From assembly GCA_963921195.1 (NCBI GenBank), contig OY992537.1:125785347-125849346 (forward strand): 64,000 bases of DNA, read 5' to 3'. The stretch is from Pegoplata infirma. Its lineage: Eukaryota > Arthropoda > Insecta > Diptera > Anthomyiidae. Positions 36,201 to 40,988 of this stretch are shown here, one piece after another. The notes beneath the pieces are model-generated. The model ran no database searches and was not told the DNA's origin. It saw only the letters and a list, made by a program, of their open reading frames with translations. A program made the translations under genes and the position numbers. Each line of letters begins with the position of its first letter. The stretch's first letter is position 1.

Positions 36201-39200
36201 CCATTTGGTGTTCAATTATGTTCACATATGTCAACCAGAAGCCGAATTAAAGCATTTTGTATTTTTAGGTTATGTTGAATGTACTGAAATTTTTGAGGTG
36301 TGCCTACATTTTCGTTCATAACTTTTGAACCGCAGAACCGATATCGCTCAAATGCAATACCAAACTTCTCGGGAGAACTTCCAATAAATATGTTAAGTTT
36401 CAGTCATCTCTGTGTAGTATTTTGTCCGTGACAGCATTTTCCACAGACAGACAGACGGACATCGCTAGAATATCTTAAAATCGATCGGGCATCATGAATA
36501 TATACTTTATGGGGTCCCAGATCGATATTTCGATGAGTTACAAACGGAATGACAAACTTATATATACCCTCTATCACTAAGTGGAGGGTATAAAAATTCC
36601 AAAAGATTTAGAGCCGATTTTAGTCGTATTTTTTTAATTCGGTTTACCGATCGTATTATGGCAGGTCAAAGTTCGACTTTTTTTGCAAAAATTAGGAAAA
36701 ATCATCACGTAAAATATGCTCTAACTTTTGAACCAATTATCCGATCATCACAATTCTTGGCTCAAATGAGAGCTTAAGACTTGTGCTTTTAGAAAAAAGT
36801 TTTAAAGGCAAACGGTTTCATTTAAGAAAAGTAGCAAAAATGCCAAAACATTTTATCTTTGCGAATATTTAAAAAAACGTATCTTCGATTTTTTTAAAAT
36901 TTGGTGATAGCCCATAACGTTTTGTGTAACATATTTAAAATAAAGAGTGGGATCTTCATGGGATCAAAAACGTTTGATTTTAAAGTTTATTTGAAAGACC
37001 ATAAAAAAATTAAGAAAACATAACCGAACAAAAAAAAAACAGGAAAAAAATTAAATCAAGGAAAATTCATGCAAAAAATTTACTCACGCACTAACTTTTT
37101 TTTGTTACTCACGTTCACGCACACTCACGTGAGTAGAAACAAATTTACTCACGAATCACGTGATTCACGATAATCACGTGATTGGTGCGCATATCTACTT
37201 TGAACTGATTTCGACTTTTTTCAACTTCAAAAAAGTCGGATTTTCGACTTTTTCAAATTTTAAAAAGTCGAATTTTTCACTTTTCGACCTTTTTAAAAAG
37301 TCAAATTTTTCGACTTTCTTCGACTTTTTCATATTTTTTACTTTTAACAACTTTAAAAAAGTCGATTTTTTTTAAAAAAATTGTTTTTTACTAAAAAATA
37401 GTAAAAAAAATTAAAAACGCTATTTTGGTCCACAGATGCTGATCAGCACCGCGATTTTTAAGATTAAAATTTTTGTTTCATAATAGACACAAGATATCCA
37501 AATTTTGAGCCATATTTTTCAAAAAAGTCAAACAAGAATTTTCAGAAAAAATTTTCATCAGTGGACCAAAATCGTGGTTCTGGAATTTTGTTGACAAATT
37601 CATGTTCAGCATGCATAGTATGAAAACATGTAATGCATGATGAAATTACACAGCTCAACAAGAAAATGCGTATTGGATTCTGGTTAGTGATTTTGATAGT
37701 GTCTGCTGCGCTGATTCCAAATCCGGAGCCCAAATTTGTCTATCACATCAGGATTTGGAGTTATTCGCGGTTAAAGTGCCGAAAAAGGGCATTTTTGACC
37801 CTTTTTAAAAGCTTATAAAATAAGATCCTGACATGCAAATAACTTGGTATCAAGCTTAATCGAAAGCCTGTAATTTTTCTTAAAGATTAGATAAAAAAAT
37901 GTTCTAAATATGTAATTTTCGAAAATGGTAAAAAAATCATTAGCAAAAAACCTTCATTTTTTTCAATATTTAGTTTATTTACACAGTGTTTTTTTAACAA
38001 ATTTCCATACAAATTCATACGTAAATTTTAGATTTAAAGAACTTGTGGCTAATGATTTTTTTACCACTTTAGAAAATTAAATTCCAAGAAGATTTGATCT
38101 TGTCAGAAAGAGAAAATTACACACTTTCGAATGAGCTTGATACCAAGTCATTTGCATGTCAGGATCTTATTTTATAGGCGTTCAAAAATGGTCCAAATGG
38201 GCATTTTTTGACACTTTAACCGCGATTTTCTCAAAATTGTGACGTGATAGAAAAATTTGAGTGACCATTTTGGAATCGGGGCACCAAACCCTATCACTTT
38301 TTTTGGTTTCATCCAAAACGCAGCGACAAACCTCAGATTTGTAGAGCGGTGTTATTCAAAAACAAGTAAGAAAGCTATATTCGGCTGTGCCGAATCTTTA
38401 AATACCCTCCACAATGTTAACCAATGCACAAGACGCAGACGATCTTGGCCAAAATTTATTTTATTGAAAATCATAAACACAAACAACAGAAAACATATTT
38501 TGTTTTTGTATACACTTATTTACCGTTCAAAAACAAATTTAGATAAAAATAAAAAAAAAACGTATTTTTTAAAATTTTTTCAATTATTTTTTGAATTTAA
38601 GGGCCGATAACACAAACGAACTAACCGGAAGATAAATTGGGTTTAGTGCTAACCGGAGGTTATAGATGTCAAATTTGTATGGGAGATACCGGAGGTTACG
38701 TTAACTTTGATTTAACTGGATATTGTGTTAACCGCACTAAATATAAAAAATTTCTTATAATAGGTATATTCGATTACCTAAATTTCTTACTATTTTTTAC
38801 TACAACTGGAAAGTCTTGTTTACTTTTTGTATTGAAAAATTCCAGCTGTAGTAAAATGAGTAAAAATTAGTAGATTGTAGTCAGGTAATCGAATTGACCT
38901 AATACTCTACATGGAAAACAAAAAAATTATAACAATTTTTAACACAAAAATAACCTATTTCAAACCAGAAATTTTTCCAGTTTTGTAATTTTGGCCAAGA
39001 AAAGTGATGGTTCCCATAGTGCAATGTAAATATTTAAAAAACAAAAAAAAAATATTTTATAAGTATGTATGAAAATTATATAAAAGCAACCACGTGTATG
39101 ACAAATACTACGTATTTTTTACTTCTATTGATACAAATAACAACTAACAAGCCAAATAAGCATCAACAAATACAAAATGGCGCGCAGCCACGTCATACCA

Positions 39201-40620
39201 TGGAGGTTTATATTGAAACTCATCTCAATTGCTCATAGCTTCTTAACCCCTTGACCGATTTTGCCATAATTGGTACCAAAATAACCAGAAAAACGTTGAG
39301 AACAATAAAATATGAACCTATTTAAAATTTTATTTGAATATGTCAACCATGAGCCAAGATAAATCATTTTAAAATTTTGGGTTAAATTTCTGGTGCCTCT
39401 CCCCATTGTGCGATTCCGCCCAAATTTTTTGTGAGTGTTAGGAATGATAAAATTACATTAAATTCCAAGTTTCATTCTCATTCATTCAACAGGTGTCAAG
39501 TTATAGTATTTTTTTGTGTAAAATTCACTATTATTTTTGAGGTACCTTTACATTTTCACTCATATCTTTTAAAATACTTAACCGATTTCAAAAAAAATAC
39601 ATCAGTTTCTGCCTAGGAGAATTATGCAACTTTTGGTACCCCAAGCGTTTAAATCGGTTCCGGATTATTGCCAAAAACGTGATTTCAATAGACAGACGGA
39701 CAGACAGACAGACGGACATCGCTAGATCGACTTAAAATCGATCAAGGATCATGAATATATATACTTTATGGGGTCCTAAACCAATATTTCAATGTGTTAC
39801 ATACGGAATGACAAACTTATATATACCCTCTATCACTAGAGTGGAGGGTATAAAAAGATATTTATAAATTATTTGAAAAGATAGAGAGTTTTGCATTCAG
39901 AAAAATTAATTGTGTAAGAGATAGAGAAAACCAAAAATGCAAATAAAATAGAAAAAAATAGATGAGGGCCGTTTTACTGAACATTTTGCCATCAAAAAGT
40001 AATTTTTGTGAAAATGGAAGATAGAGGGTTTTGAATATAGGCCCTAGATGTTCTATTGACTCCGGTCACGGGATAAGCTAATTTTTAAGGCATTGAACTA
40101 CTCTGCAAGATCTTTTACTTACACAAGGTCATTTAAAATTTATATTAAATTTTTTTTTGAAACACCGTCTTATTGAAAATAAATTTAAGTTAAATAATTC
40201 ATTTCAGGAAATTCCCCGCAAAGATAAACTCCTTATCAAACGTAATGGCTATGCTAGACCTCCACCACGTAATTTTACTAATCCCAAAAAGGAACTACAA
40301 GATAGTTTACCACTTTGTCATCCAAATGATGATTACTTAAAGGATTTTAATCCATTATCAACAGGTAGTTAGCCATAAAATAACACAACAACAACAATAA
40401 TATTCAAATTAAACAAACTAAAAAAACAAAAATATATTATACATTTTTAGCTGAACCACCACAAAGATCAACAAATAAAATTAATATTAAAGAAGAACAT
40501 CATCAAATAATTAACAAAACTAACGTTACAATCCCTAGCAACAACAATTCCTCATCCTCCAATCCAACAAACACAACCACACAACCATCCATTAAAGTAG
40601 TACACTTTGGTGTAGTCTAG
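1..40620 (+). CDS. frtz: fritz gene (WD-repeat planar cell polarity effector, WDPCP homologue), 5' end outside the window
   Basis: Seven coding exons run in one frame through six GT-AG junctions, giving 1005 residues plus a stop. The N-terminus is outside the window. Order: beta-propeller-like segments (about residues 1-340, with WD-like strands such as HIHWTDGSQVLLLFANG and SFAFSPDQEKLFLGSVD), a helical segment (about 400-560), then a long low-complexity tail rich in Ser, Thr, Pro, Gln and Asn with a PPPPPVPDKK stretch. In Drosophila, Fritz acts with Inturned and Fuzzy (the CPLANE group) downstream of Frizzled to confine wing-hair initiation; the vertebrate homologue acts in ciliogenesis and cell polarity. 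Introns of 19.6 and 11.3 kb are filled with transposons; two others are only 70 and 86 bp. The downstream neighbour mRpL48 converges on it. The identity rests on remembered family resemblance, so the exon structure is surer than the name. The product is presumably cytoplasmic and membrane-associated. Confidence 0.85.
263..1465. repeat. frtz intron: short oligomer tandem repeats and dispersed fragments
   Basis: About eight imperfect 22-26-bp units related to TTGTAATTCAGAAATTATCA fill 395-600. More units (TTTGTATTTCAGAAATTTC) occur at 1318-1400. At 578-605 there is an inverted copy of a dispersed sequence (GCCAGGGCTGGCAAG..ACTCTGAATACC) also seen at 18890, 19580, 19655, 21840 and 21930. No gene is visible. 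Confidence 0.6.
1466..1632. mobile_element. palindromic MITE (CCTTACCACAAGAAAA ends), copy 1
   Basis: Starts GCCTTACCACAAGAAAA and ends in its near-complement. The interior is AT-rich and self-complementary. A second copy lies at 43293-43460 with about 90% identity by eye. Confidence 0.65.
1972..3925. mobile_element. fold-back element with long inverted arms
   Basis: The left arm (about 1972-2215) and right arm (about 3665-3925) are inverted copies of each other. Shared blocks include TTGATAAAAT, TGGTAGAGGGGTCAA, CATCGAGTGG, CCAATTTCAAGGAGCGGTCA and ATATCTTAAAAA. Between the arms lies a six-unit tandem array. No transposase is visible. Exact ends and a target duplication were not found. Confidence 0.75.
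2430..3220. repeat. 133-bp tandem repeat, six units, inside the fold-back element
   Basis: The word AGGAATCTAT recurs at 2461, 2594, 2727, 2860 and 2993 (exactly 133 bp apart) and at 3122 (129). Each unit contains small palindromes: CTTTAGCGAAGCCGCTAAAG and GGCCGAAGGCC. The reading frame changes from unit to unit because 133 is not a multiple of three, so the short ORFs here are repeat artefacts. Confidence 0.9.
4029..4137. mobile_element. hairpin MITE with CCCCCA...TGGGGG ends, copy 1
   Basis: A near-complete palindrome of about 109 bp centred on TTGTTACAATAACAA, with CTGTATGACGAACG arms. A second copy is at 32835-32965. Confidence 0.75.
5750..7735. mobile_element. possible element with GGTRCACTCA ends nested in the hAT element
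   Basis: GGTACACTCAAAAAAAA near 5750 and the inverse TTTTTTTTCTGAGTGCACC near 7733 form inverted ends. Both are followed inward by related sequence (TTTAGTAAATTTTCCCA-like). No convincing target duplication was seen. Confidence 0.45.
6648..7645 (+). mobile_element. mini-me-like dipteran repeat, copy 1
   Basis: Begins with the hallmark AGTTAAATTCGACTTGGCCG and ATACCCTCCACAATG. It ends with a GACA/GACG tract (7451-7505), the core ATCGCTAGATCGTCTTAAAA, a TATATATA tract and a hairpin-forming tail ACCCTC...GAGGGTATAAAAA. This arrangement, RGAC tract + core + TA tract, matches dipteran mini-me elements. The class (retroposon or Helitron-like) cannot be settled here. The 6770-7020 stretch is a poly-T/poly-A palindromic expansion with GAGTGTAAAATTTTTT units. 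Confidence 0.7.
8337..8458 (+). mobile_element. mini-me-like remnant (3' end only)
   Basis: Carries CGGACGGATATCGCTA, the GGGGTCCTAGACCGATATTTCG core and GGAGGGTATAATAAA. The 5' part is missing. It shares the variant GACAAAGTGAGTAT with the copy ending near 42592. Confidence 0.55.
8488..8645. mobile_element. palindromic MITE inside the non-LTR relic
   Basis: The arms TTGTTGCTGCATTTATTAGG and CCTAATAAATGCAGCAACAA, with ACTTGCTTTTTTTCAAGT outside, make a hairpin of about 155 bp. It abuts the first readable codons of the retrotransposon at about 8649. A sequence related to its end recurs at 15410-15432. Confidence 0.6.
8646..8921 (+). pseudogene. non-LTR retrotransposon ORF2 fragment (linker before the RT)
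   Basis: Encodes VPWWNVELGKLRKSLRKL to ESYRTFCEEVNG, the basic helical linker that sits between endonuclease and reverse transcriptase in LOA/I/R1-like ORF2 proteins. The PWWN motif is typical. The endonuclease part is gone upstream. The reading ends at a TAA at 8919-8921. Confidence 0.7.
8922..9339. other. foreign segment replacing the RT core of the non-LTR relic
   Basis: No open frame joins the two ORF2 pieces. The right edge GGTGCACCCTAG resembles the terminus TAGGGTGCGCC of the element at 16002-17766, suggesting a truncated or rearranged hAT-type insertion. The left edge is not defined. Confidence 0.4.
9340..9843 (+). pseudogene. non-LTR retrotransposon ORF2 fragment (RT 3' half)
   Basis: Carries the RT catalytic block (YADDVCALV), the GLSVNPNKT motif and the thumb region with VKYLGVTLD. 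The upstream RT motifs are missing: 8922-9339 holds unrelated sequence ending in TTTGGTGCACCCTAG, which looks like the end of a hAT-type element. The frame runs into the copia target site at 9834-9838 and resumes at 14242. Confidence 0.8.
9839..9963 (-). repeat. copia 3' LTR
   Basis: 125 bp, TG...CA on each strand. On the element strand it holds TATTTATACAAAG (TATA-like) and AATAAAATGG (polyadenylation signal). The purine run AGGTGGAA just outside it, at 9964-9971 on the minus strand, is the likely polypurine tract. Confidence 0.88.
10014..13967 (-). CDS. copia-type Gag-Pol polyprotein
   Basis: 1317 residues in a single frame. Domains in order: gag (about 1-200); a zinc knuckle CYACKQEGHIAKNC (208-221); aspartic protease with DSGATS (265-270); GAG-pre-integrase zinc-binding region with His/Cys (about 399-434, ending CVVC); integrase with catalytic D461, D524 (RTDNGTEY) and E560 (QNGVAE); an acidic Asn/Asp-rich linker (about 705-765); reverse transcriptase with LDAVTAFL (D915) and YVDD (998-1001); RNase H with CDADWAG and STEAEYM near the C-terminus. 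All catalytic residues that I could locate are present. The order protease-integrase-RT-RNase H is the Ty1/copia arrangement. The ATG at 13967 is the first in the internal region. It is probably expressed from the 5' LTR. Confidence 0.95.
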   Translation of the reverse strand: MASNNLSFPFEKLRGRENFDVWKRHAKSYLVLKGCWHIVVVGVANPPNANDVEKNERALAEITLMIEPANFAHIATANTAKEAWDALLNAFEDTGLTRKVELLKRLVQLKLSDFQSVQEYVSQMIMMSIKVQQTGLKLDDELVASLMLAGLPEEFVPLVMAVENSKAKLSVDMVKNLLLQDVKFDSSKVEEKALVSNKKFIPRKSVKCYACKQEGHIAKNCTQKAKSNATKKKHTVEKSSLAASLFSSSSALLAAENNIHEWFIDSGATSHMTNSKNILRNTKPMVDKHVVIANNEKMAIECAGDVSVVLQSGEKETNAFLKDVEYVPEMAVNLLSVRQMTLKGNKVIFENDSCKIFNDRGELLATAKAFDNLYKLHCVVNINKSENAMMAAGDFELWHRRLAHICDSNMKKVIGASNGIRCGGGTVNEKCVVCIKGKQTRASFKEHGHRADGLLHIVHSDVMGPLPTESFSGNRFLLTFVDDYSRKVFVVPIKRKSDVFAEFQRFKIFAEKQCDAKIKILRTDNGTEYTGNQFKKYLSDCGIQHQKTTPYTPEQNGVAERINRTIMERVRCMLLDAGLDDMYWAEAAMTSAYLINLVPCRGNESCPEEMWSGRKPNLKHLRVFGSKAFVHIPKQKRNKLDAKSTECVLMGYSSESKAYRLQDPITHNIIISRDVVFIENNNNKVCVNQNIINNRNSTVVDIGVEDEVANSVGESEVELSTGEGEDFLGFDSDEYEDAYGSNDDDNNNSDSNSDDNIGSDCQINKAIENQNGTTRRSERIANKPRRRYNLCVQQDQRGGIQGVPETFDEAIFSSQADLWKAAMISEMESLSANNTWCLTELPRGKKAIKCKWVYKTKVDANGDEVCHKARLVVKGCSQQKGIDYEETFAPVVRYTSLRFLFALAAKHKLIVHQLDAVTAFLNGELEEQIFMVQPEGFDDGSGRVCSLKKSLYGLKQSSRVWNKKLNEVILKFGLQRSEVDQCVYYCINGEIILYVAIYVDDVLVFCNDMNMINQLKLDLATNFKMKDLGEAFSVLGVRITRDDQSGTIKLDQSKYIEDVLNRFSMSECKPVSTPMDVGQKLTSEMCPTDEHEKQEMAKVPYMQAVGCLLFAAQITRPDISYAVNLLSRFNANPGKTHWAAVKRVMRYLQGTINKGLTYVCEPNNLIGYCDADWAGNVDDRRSTTGYLFTLQNGAISWCTRRQRTVALSSTEAEYMAMVSAMQECIWLQRLQRELIQGPQEPMILHCDNKSAILIAQNNSFSNRTKHVDLKVKFVKEKLDSKEILLKYVDTNNMVADFLTKAISADKLNMLASRSGLG
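14096..14116 (-). promoter_or_regulatory. copia primer-binding site (half initiator tRNA-Met type)
   Basis: Directly after the 5' LTR the element strand reads GGTTATGGGCC. This complements the anticodon stem-loop part of initiator tRNA-Met rather than its 3' end, the unusual internal priming known for Drosophila copia. Confidence 0.75.
14117..14241 (-). repeat. copia 5' LTR
   Basis: Same 125 bp as the left copy. It lies 149 bases upstream (element sense) of the gag-pol ATG. Confidence 0.88.
14242..15104 (+). pseudogene. non-LTR retrotransposon ORF2, RNase H part, frameshifted
   Basis: Continues the relic after the copia insertion: ITGAMSTTPGAALDAML, then an RNase H domain with DGS (about 14568), the Glu of FQTEIFAI (14670), SDSQAAL (14740) and the final GHRGIRGNEIAD. 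Two frame changes (near 14683 and near 14840) break it. RNase H after the RT points to the I/LOA/R1 side of non-LTR elements rather than jockey or CR1. Confidence 0.8.
15105..15485 (+). other. tail of the non-LTR relic, no intact gene
   Basis: Translated pieces (TGHNTCARHMTRLGVLSDPL) still resemble the C-terminal Cys/His end of such ORF2 proteins up to about 15210. After that the sequence is AT-rich with no recognisable feature except a short stretch (15410-15432) related to the end of the MITE at 8488-8645. Confidence 0.5.
15563..15926. mobile_element. 364-bp element with CATAGAAAA ends and 8-bp duplication
   Basis: Starts CATAGAAAAGAT and ends TTTTTTCTATG. The octamer GTCCCAAT is duplicated at 15555-15562 and 15927-15934. 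That octamer is the terminal sequence of the element it entered. The 8-bp duplication suggests the hAT superfamily. Confidence 0.72.
16002..17766. mobile_element. hAT-type fold-back element (TAGGGTGCGCC ends)
   Basis: Ends TAGGGTGCGCCAAA with inverted arms of about 200 bp (16002-16200 and 17577-17766) and a second inverted block deeper in (16555-16650 and 17450-17540). A perfect 8-bp duplication ATGTTCAC lies at 15994-16001 and 17767-17774. There is no coding sequence of its own. Confidence 0.85.
16666..17439. mobile_element. piggyBac-type MITE (TTAA duplication)
   Basis: TTAA at 16662-16665 and 17440-17443 flanks inverted ends CCCATGTAAACCCGGGTC and, inverted, CCCTTGTAAACCCGGGTC. The TTAA target and CCC terminus are the piggyBac signature. 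It is 774 bp with no transposase, and sits inside the hAT-type fold-back element. Confidence 0.8.
18094..18377. mobile_element. MITE family B, one copy nested in or duplicated within another
   Basis: Ends TAGGTCTATTCGATTACC and its complement. Internal starts at about 18151 and ends at about 18289 repeat the same termini, with the word TTTCCAGCTGTAGTAAAATG present twice. A single simple copy is at 38761-38901. Confidence 0.7.
18378..18947. other. frtz intron without recognised gene
   Basis: AT-rich sequence. The only feature I can name is one copy of the dispersed sequence GCCAGGGCTGGCAGCAAGAC at 18891-18910. Confidence 0.4.
18948..19567 (+). mobile_element. mini-me-like dipteran repeat, copy 2
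   Basis: Starts ACAAGTAAAAAAGTTAAATT and ATACCCTCCACAATTTC. It ends with GACAGACGGACAGACGGACA, the core CATCGCTAGAATGTCTTAAA and ACTAGAGTGGAGGGTATAAA. It closely matches the copy at 36015-36596. Confidence 0.75.
19568..19842. repeat. frtz intron: two copies of a dispersed ACTCTGAATAC sequence
   Basis: Related words CCGGCAGGTAGAACTCTGAA (about 19588) and GGCTAGCAAGTAGGATTCTG (about 19656) belong to the same dispersed family as 18891 and 21930. The frtz acceptor follows at 19842. Confidence 0.5.
19843..20143 (+). CDS. frtz: frtz coding exon 2 of those visible
   Basis: The acceptor ttgtag precedes 19843 and the donor gtaagt follows 20143. The split glycine/alanine codons keep the frame (phase 1 in, phase 2 out). 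It encodes about 100 residues beginning AFLTRSHIVLAYN, with beta-strand-like alternation typical of a propeller. It is isolated between a 19.6-kb and an 11.3-kb intron. Confidence 0.85.
20144..20618. other. frtz intron, nothing recognised
   Basis: AT-rich with no open frame that looks coding and no inverted ends that I could pair. Confidence 0.5.
20619..21226. mobile_element. truncated hAT-like end related to the neighbouring element
   Basis: TAGGGTTTTTCCCGGGAATT at 20619 and more CCCGGG words to about 20695 match the end type of the element at 21227, but no right end is found. The rest is AT-rich with AATCTGCTGATTT repeats (20725-20815). Confidence 0.45.
21227..22369. mobile_element. hAT-type element with CCCGGGAATT subterminal array
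   Basis: Ends TAGAGTTTTTC and GAAAAACTCTA are flanked by a perfect 8-bp duplication GTTAAGAC (21219-21226 and 22370-22377). CGGGAATTCCCGGG-type palindromes cluster within 90 bp of each end. The interior carries two dispersed GGCTGGCAAG sequences at about 21840 and 21935 and no transposase. Confidence 0.82.
22378..23583. other. frtz intron, no gene recognised
   Basis: AT-rich. Short open frames lack any family signature. A CCGGTACTTCGTTACCGG palindromic patch at 23155-23173 stands out but could not be assigned. Confidence 0.45.
23584..25242 (+). mobile_element. Tc1-type DNA transposon, decayed, with double inverted repeats
   Basis: TA duplications flank inverted ends CAGTGTCGGTCAAAAAAATA and, inverted, CAGCTGCGGTCAAAAAAATA. 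A second copy of the inner end motif (TCAATAAAATAGCACC near 23790, GGTGCTATTTTTTTGA near 25022) gives an IR/DR arrangement as in Minos- and Sleeping Beauty-type elements. Length 1659 bp. Confidence 0.88.
23943..24925 (+). pseudogene. Tc1-type transposase remnant
   Basis: Fragments in changing frames: KLVRSAYKMIGNSTKLTL, SDESNVVLFGDMGSHTYVRR-like (about 24350-24410), and EWPGQSPDLDQIDS (about 24708-24750), the conserved WP.QSPDLNPIE block of Tc1 transposases with the final acidic residue changed by mutation. Many stop codons make it non-functional. Confidence 0.8.
25251..26456. mobile_element. fold-back element with arms of about 290 bp
   Basis: Left arm 25251-25545 and right arm 26163-26456 are inverted copies (shared ATATCATCATTTTTTTGAA, GGTGGTTCAA, CTTAAAAAAAGTTCC). 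It begins 9 bases after the Tc1-type element, the two being separated by a TA run. The short ORFs on both strands are mirror images through the arms, not genes. Confidence 0.75.
26555..26880 (-). repeat. GC-rich repeat fragment, possible 3' part of a retrotransposon
   Basis: About 325 bp with far higher GC than its surroundings and sharp edges. The minus strand has a short open frame (SPSLMEAQLSAIGRVHRLRI) with no recognised domain. It resembles the GC-rich tails of LOA-like retrotransposons in flies, but this is a guess. Confidence 0.35.
26881..29320. repeat. tandem array of about 150-bp AAAAGTACC units
   Basis: Units containing AAAAAGTACCAAAAGTAC, TCAACATTGGCAAAAATCC and CATTATTTCAGGA recur roughly every 147-150 bp from 28460 to 29320, with more divergent units at 26881-27290. 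A 16-bp subrepeat GGTACTTTTTATAAAA (about 27275-27365 and 28264-28450) borders the pentanucleotide block in the middle. Confidence 0.8.
27369..28264 (+). repeat. (GGTAA)n pentanucleotide satellite, about 180 copies
   Basis: Almost perfect repetition of AGGTA for about 895 bp, with one visible substitution (AATGT near 28206). On the sense strand of frtz every unit reads AG-GTAAG, a near-consensus 5' splice site. All three frames contain TAA every 15 bases. Confidence 0.97.
29338..29394. repeat. short CAGT tract at the end of the array
   Basis: GGGCTGGGCGATGATGAATC is followed by about five CAGT units. Confidence 0.6.
29434..30576. mobile_element. hAT-like element with GCCGAA subterminal array
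   Basis: Inverted ends TAGTGTCCGACCGAATA and, inverted, TAGCATCCGACCGAATA. Both are followed inward by GCCGAAGCCGAATATTCGG-type repeats. The flanking octamers TAGATTTC and CTTATTTC agree at only five of eight positions, so the duplication is weak. The interior is extremely AT-rich. Confidence 0.65.
30577..31483. other. frtz intron, nothing firm
   Basis: AT-rich. ATCATAATATGA-type inverted words at 30770-30905 could be a small palindromic element. No coding signal. Confidence 0.4.
31484..31808 (+). CDS. frtz: frtz coding exon 3 of those visible
   Basis: Acceptor aatag at 31479-31483; donor gtaagt at 31809. Phase 2 in, phase 0 out. It encodes about 109 residues, including the clearest WD-type blade (ITSFAFSPDQEKLFLGSVD). 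Confidence 0.9.
31879..32504 (+). CDS. frtz: frtz coding exon 4 of those visible
   Basis: Separated from the previous exon by a 70-bp intron (31809-31878, acceptor ttacag). It encodes about 208 residues running from the last propeller strands (CSWHSDSSMIMVANTRSQF) into a helical region (LALNQLEKAVNLLNALNW). It ends in phase 2 at a gtaagt donor. Confidence 0.9.
32559..32625 (+). mobile_element. mini-me-like 5' remnant
   Basis: AATAAGTAAAAAAAAGTTCA with ATACCCTCCACTATG is the start of the repeat. An inverted start-like piece (CATTGTGGAGGGTATTCG) lies at 33853-33895. Confidence 0.45.
32617..32822. mobile_element. small fold-back element
   Basis: ATACATAGAGGCGAAGGTG at 32632-32650 and its inverse CACCTTCGCCTCAATGTAT at 32797-32815 form terminal arms around about 150 bp. 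Confidence 0.6.
32835..32965. mobile_element. hairpin MITE with CCCCCA...TGGGGG ends, copy 2
   Basis: ACCCCCAGTTTCTGTA to its inverse. The centre TTGTTACAATAACAA is identical to that of the copy at 4029-4137. Confidence 0.8.
33155..33690. repeat. head-to-head oligomer arrays forming a large hairpin
   Basis: At 33165-33390 about eleven units contain TGTAATTCGAAAA (20-28-bp spacing). At 33425-33690 about a dozen units read the complement (TTCGAATTACAATTGATC). The switch point is near 33400. Confidence 0.75.
33700..34187. other. frtz intron end, no gene recognised
   Basis: Low-complexity AT sequence and a mini-me-like inverted fragment at 33853-33895. The frtz acceptor TTTTCAG is at 34181-34187. 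Confidence 0.5.
34188..35364 (+). CDS. frtz: frtz coding exon 5 of those visible (low-complexity tail)
   Basis: The acceptor ttttcag precedes 34188. I place the end at the gtaagt donor after VAVVP rather than at the read-through stop at 35425-35427, because this joins in phase 0 to the EIPRKDK exon at 40208 and the read-through residues look like translated intron. The exon carries the tail of the helical region, a Gln-rich stretch, a Pro run and long Ser/Thr/Asn segments. An intron-retention isoform ending at 35427 cannot be excluded. Confidence 0.8.
35365..35788. other. start of frtz intron 5, short TTTTAAAAT repeats
   Basis: Four imperfect TGTATTTTAAAATTTTCCAAA units at 35650-35730. No gene. 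Confidence 0.5.
35797..37197. mobile_element. hAT-type element with ACTCACG subterminal array
   Basis: Ends TAGAGATGGG and, inverted, TAGATATGCG. The flanking octamers CGTTGAAC (35789-35796) and CTTTGAAC (37198-37205) agree at seven of eight positions. Within about 150 bp of each end ACTCACG and GATCACG occur many times, partly as CACGTGAG palindromes. A mini-me-like copy is inserted in it. Confidence 0.8.
36015..36596 (+). mobile_element. mini-me-like dipteran repeat, copy 3
   Basis: Same start, GACA/GACG tract (36446-36462), core and GTGGAGGGTATAAAAA end as the copy at 18948. It lies within the ACTCACG hAT-type element. Confidence 0.78.
37198..37639. repeat. frtz intron: AAAAAGTCG-rich low-complexity stretch
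   Basis: 37205-37375 repeats TTCGACTTTTT and its complement. The rest is AT-rich with no gene. Confidence 0.5.
37640..38345. mobile_element. fold-back element with arms of at least 240 bp
   Basis: Inverted blocks pair at 37700-37945 and 38047-38280: GGTTAAAGTG with CACTTTAACC, AATAAGATCCTGACATGCAA with TTGCATGTCAGGATCTTATT, and AAAAAAATCATTAGC with GCTAATGATTTTTTT. The pairing weakens but continues outward. Confidence 0.75.
38360..39857 (+). mobile_element. mini-me-like dipteran repeat, copy 4 (long variant)
   Basis: Begins AACAAGTAAGAAAGCTATAT with TTCGGCTGTGCCGAA. It ends with GACAGACGGACAGACAGACA, the core and ACTAGAGTGGAGGGTATAAA. It is longer than the others, partly through a MITE B insertion at 38761-38901. 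Confidence 0.72.
38761..38901. mobile_element. MITE family B, simple copy
   Basis: TAGGTATATTCGATTACC to its inverse, 141 bp. Its interior is nearly identical to the family B copies at 18094-18377. Confidence 0.8.
39858..40207. other. end of frtz intron 5
   Basis: AT-rich. The word GATAGAGGGTTTTGAATATA at 40020 also occurs at 1822, so a dispersed repeat end is present. The frtz acceptor is at 40207. Confidence 0.45.
40208..40364 (+). CDS. frtz: frtz coding exon 6 of those visible
   Basis: Acceptor atttcag before 40208; donor gtagtt after 40364 (phase 1 out). It encodes 52 residues, basic and proline-rich (RKDKLLIKRNGYARPPP), less repetitive than the preceding exon and probably more conserved. 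Confidence 0.8.
40451..40620 (+). CDS. frtz: frtz last coding exon with stop
   Basis: Preceded by an 86-bp intron with acceptor atttttag. It encodes 56 residues, Asn/Ser/Thr-rich, ending VVHFGVV followed by TAG at 40618-40620. Confidence 0.8.
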
Positions 40621-40776
40621 TAACCTTAACGTACTAAATTTTAGTTAAGTTCCCATAAATTATTGCAAATGTCTTCCAATTTTAGTGTAAGTTTAACAAA
40701 AAAAAATCCGTCCATTTAGTAAAGCTTTAAAAAAAAAGTAATTTTTTATAACTGCAATCTGTATTGAAATATAGTA

Positions 40777-40782
40777 AATAAA
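40777..40782 (+). terminator. frtz: probable frtz polyadenylation signal
   Basis: AATAAA lies 157 bases after the frtz stop codon, in AT-rich sequence before the convergent mRpL48 gene. No other plus-strand AATAAA lies nearer to the stop. Confidence 0.5.
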
Positions 40783-40988
40783 TATGTTAAAATATGTATT
40801 TTTTAAGGTCTTTTTATGTTAAATTATTTTTTTAAAAAACTCTTAAGTGATTTTGTTAAAAATATCTAGCAATATTTATTTAGTACAACTTATTAATTTA
40901 TAAAATTTATTATTCGTTTTTTTTTATTTAATAATTGTATTATTTTTTACTTAAATTTAAATAAATCAACAATTTAAGTAAACTTTAT

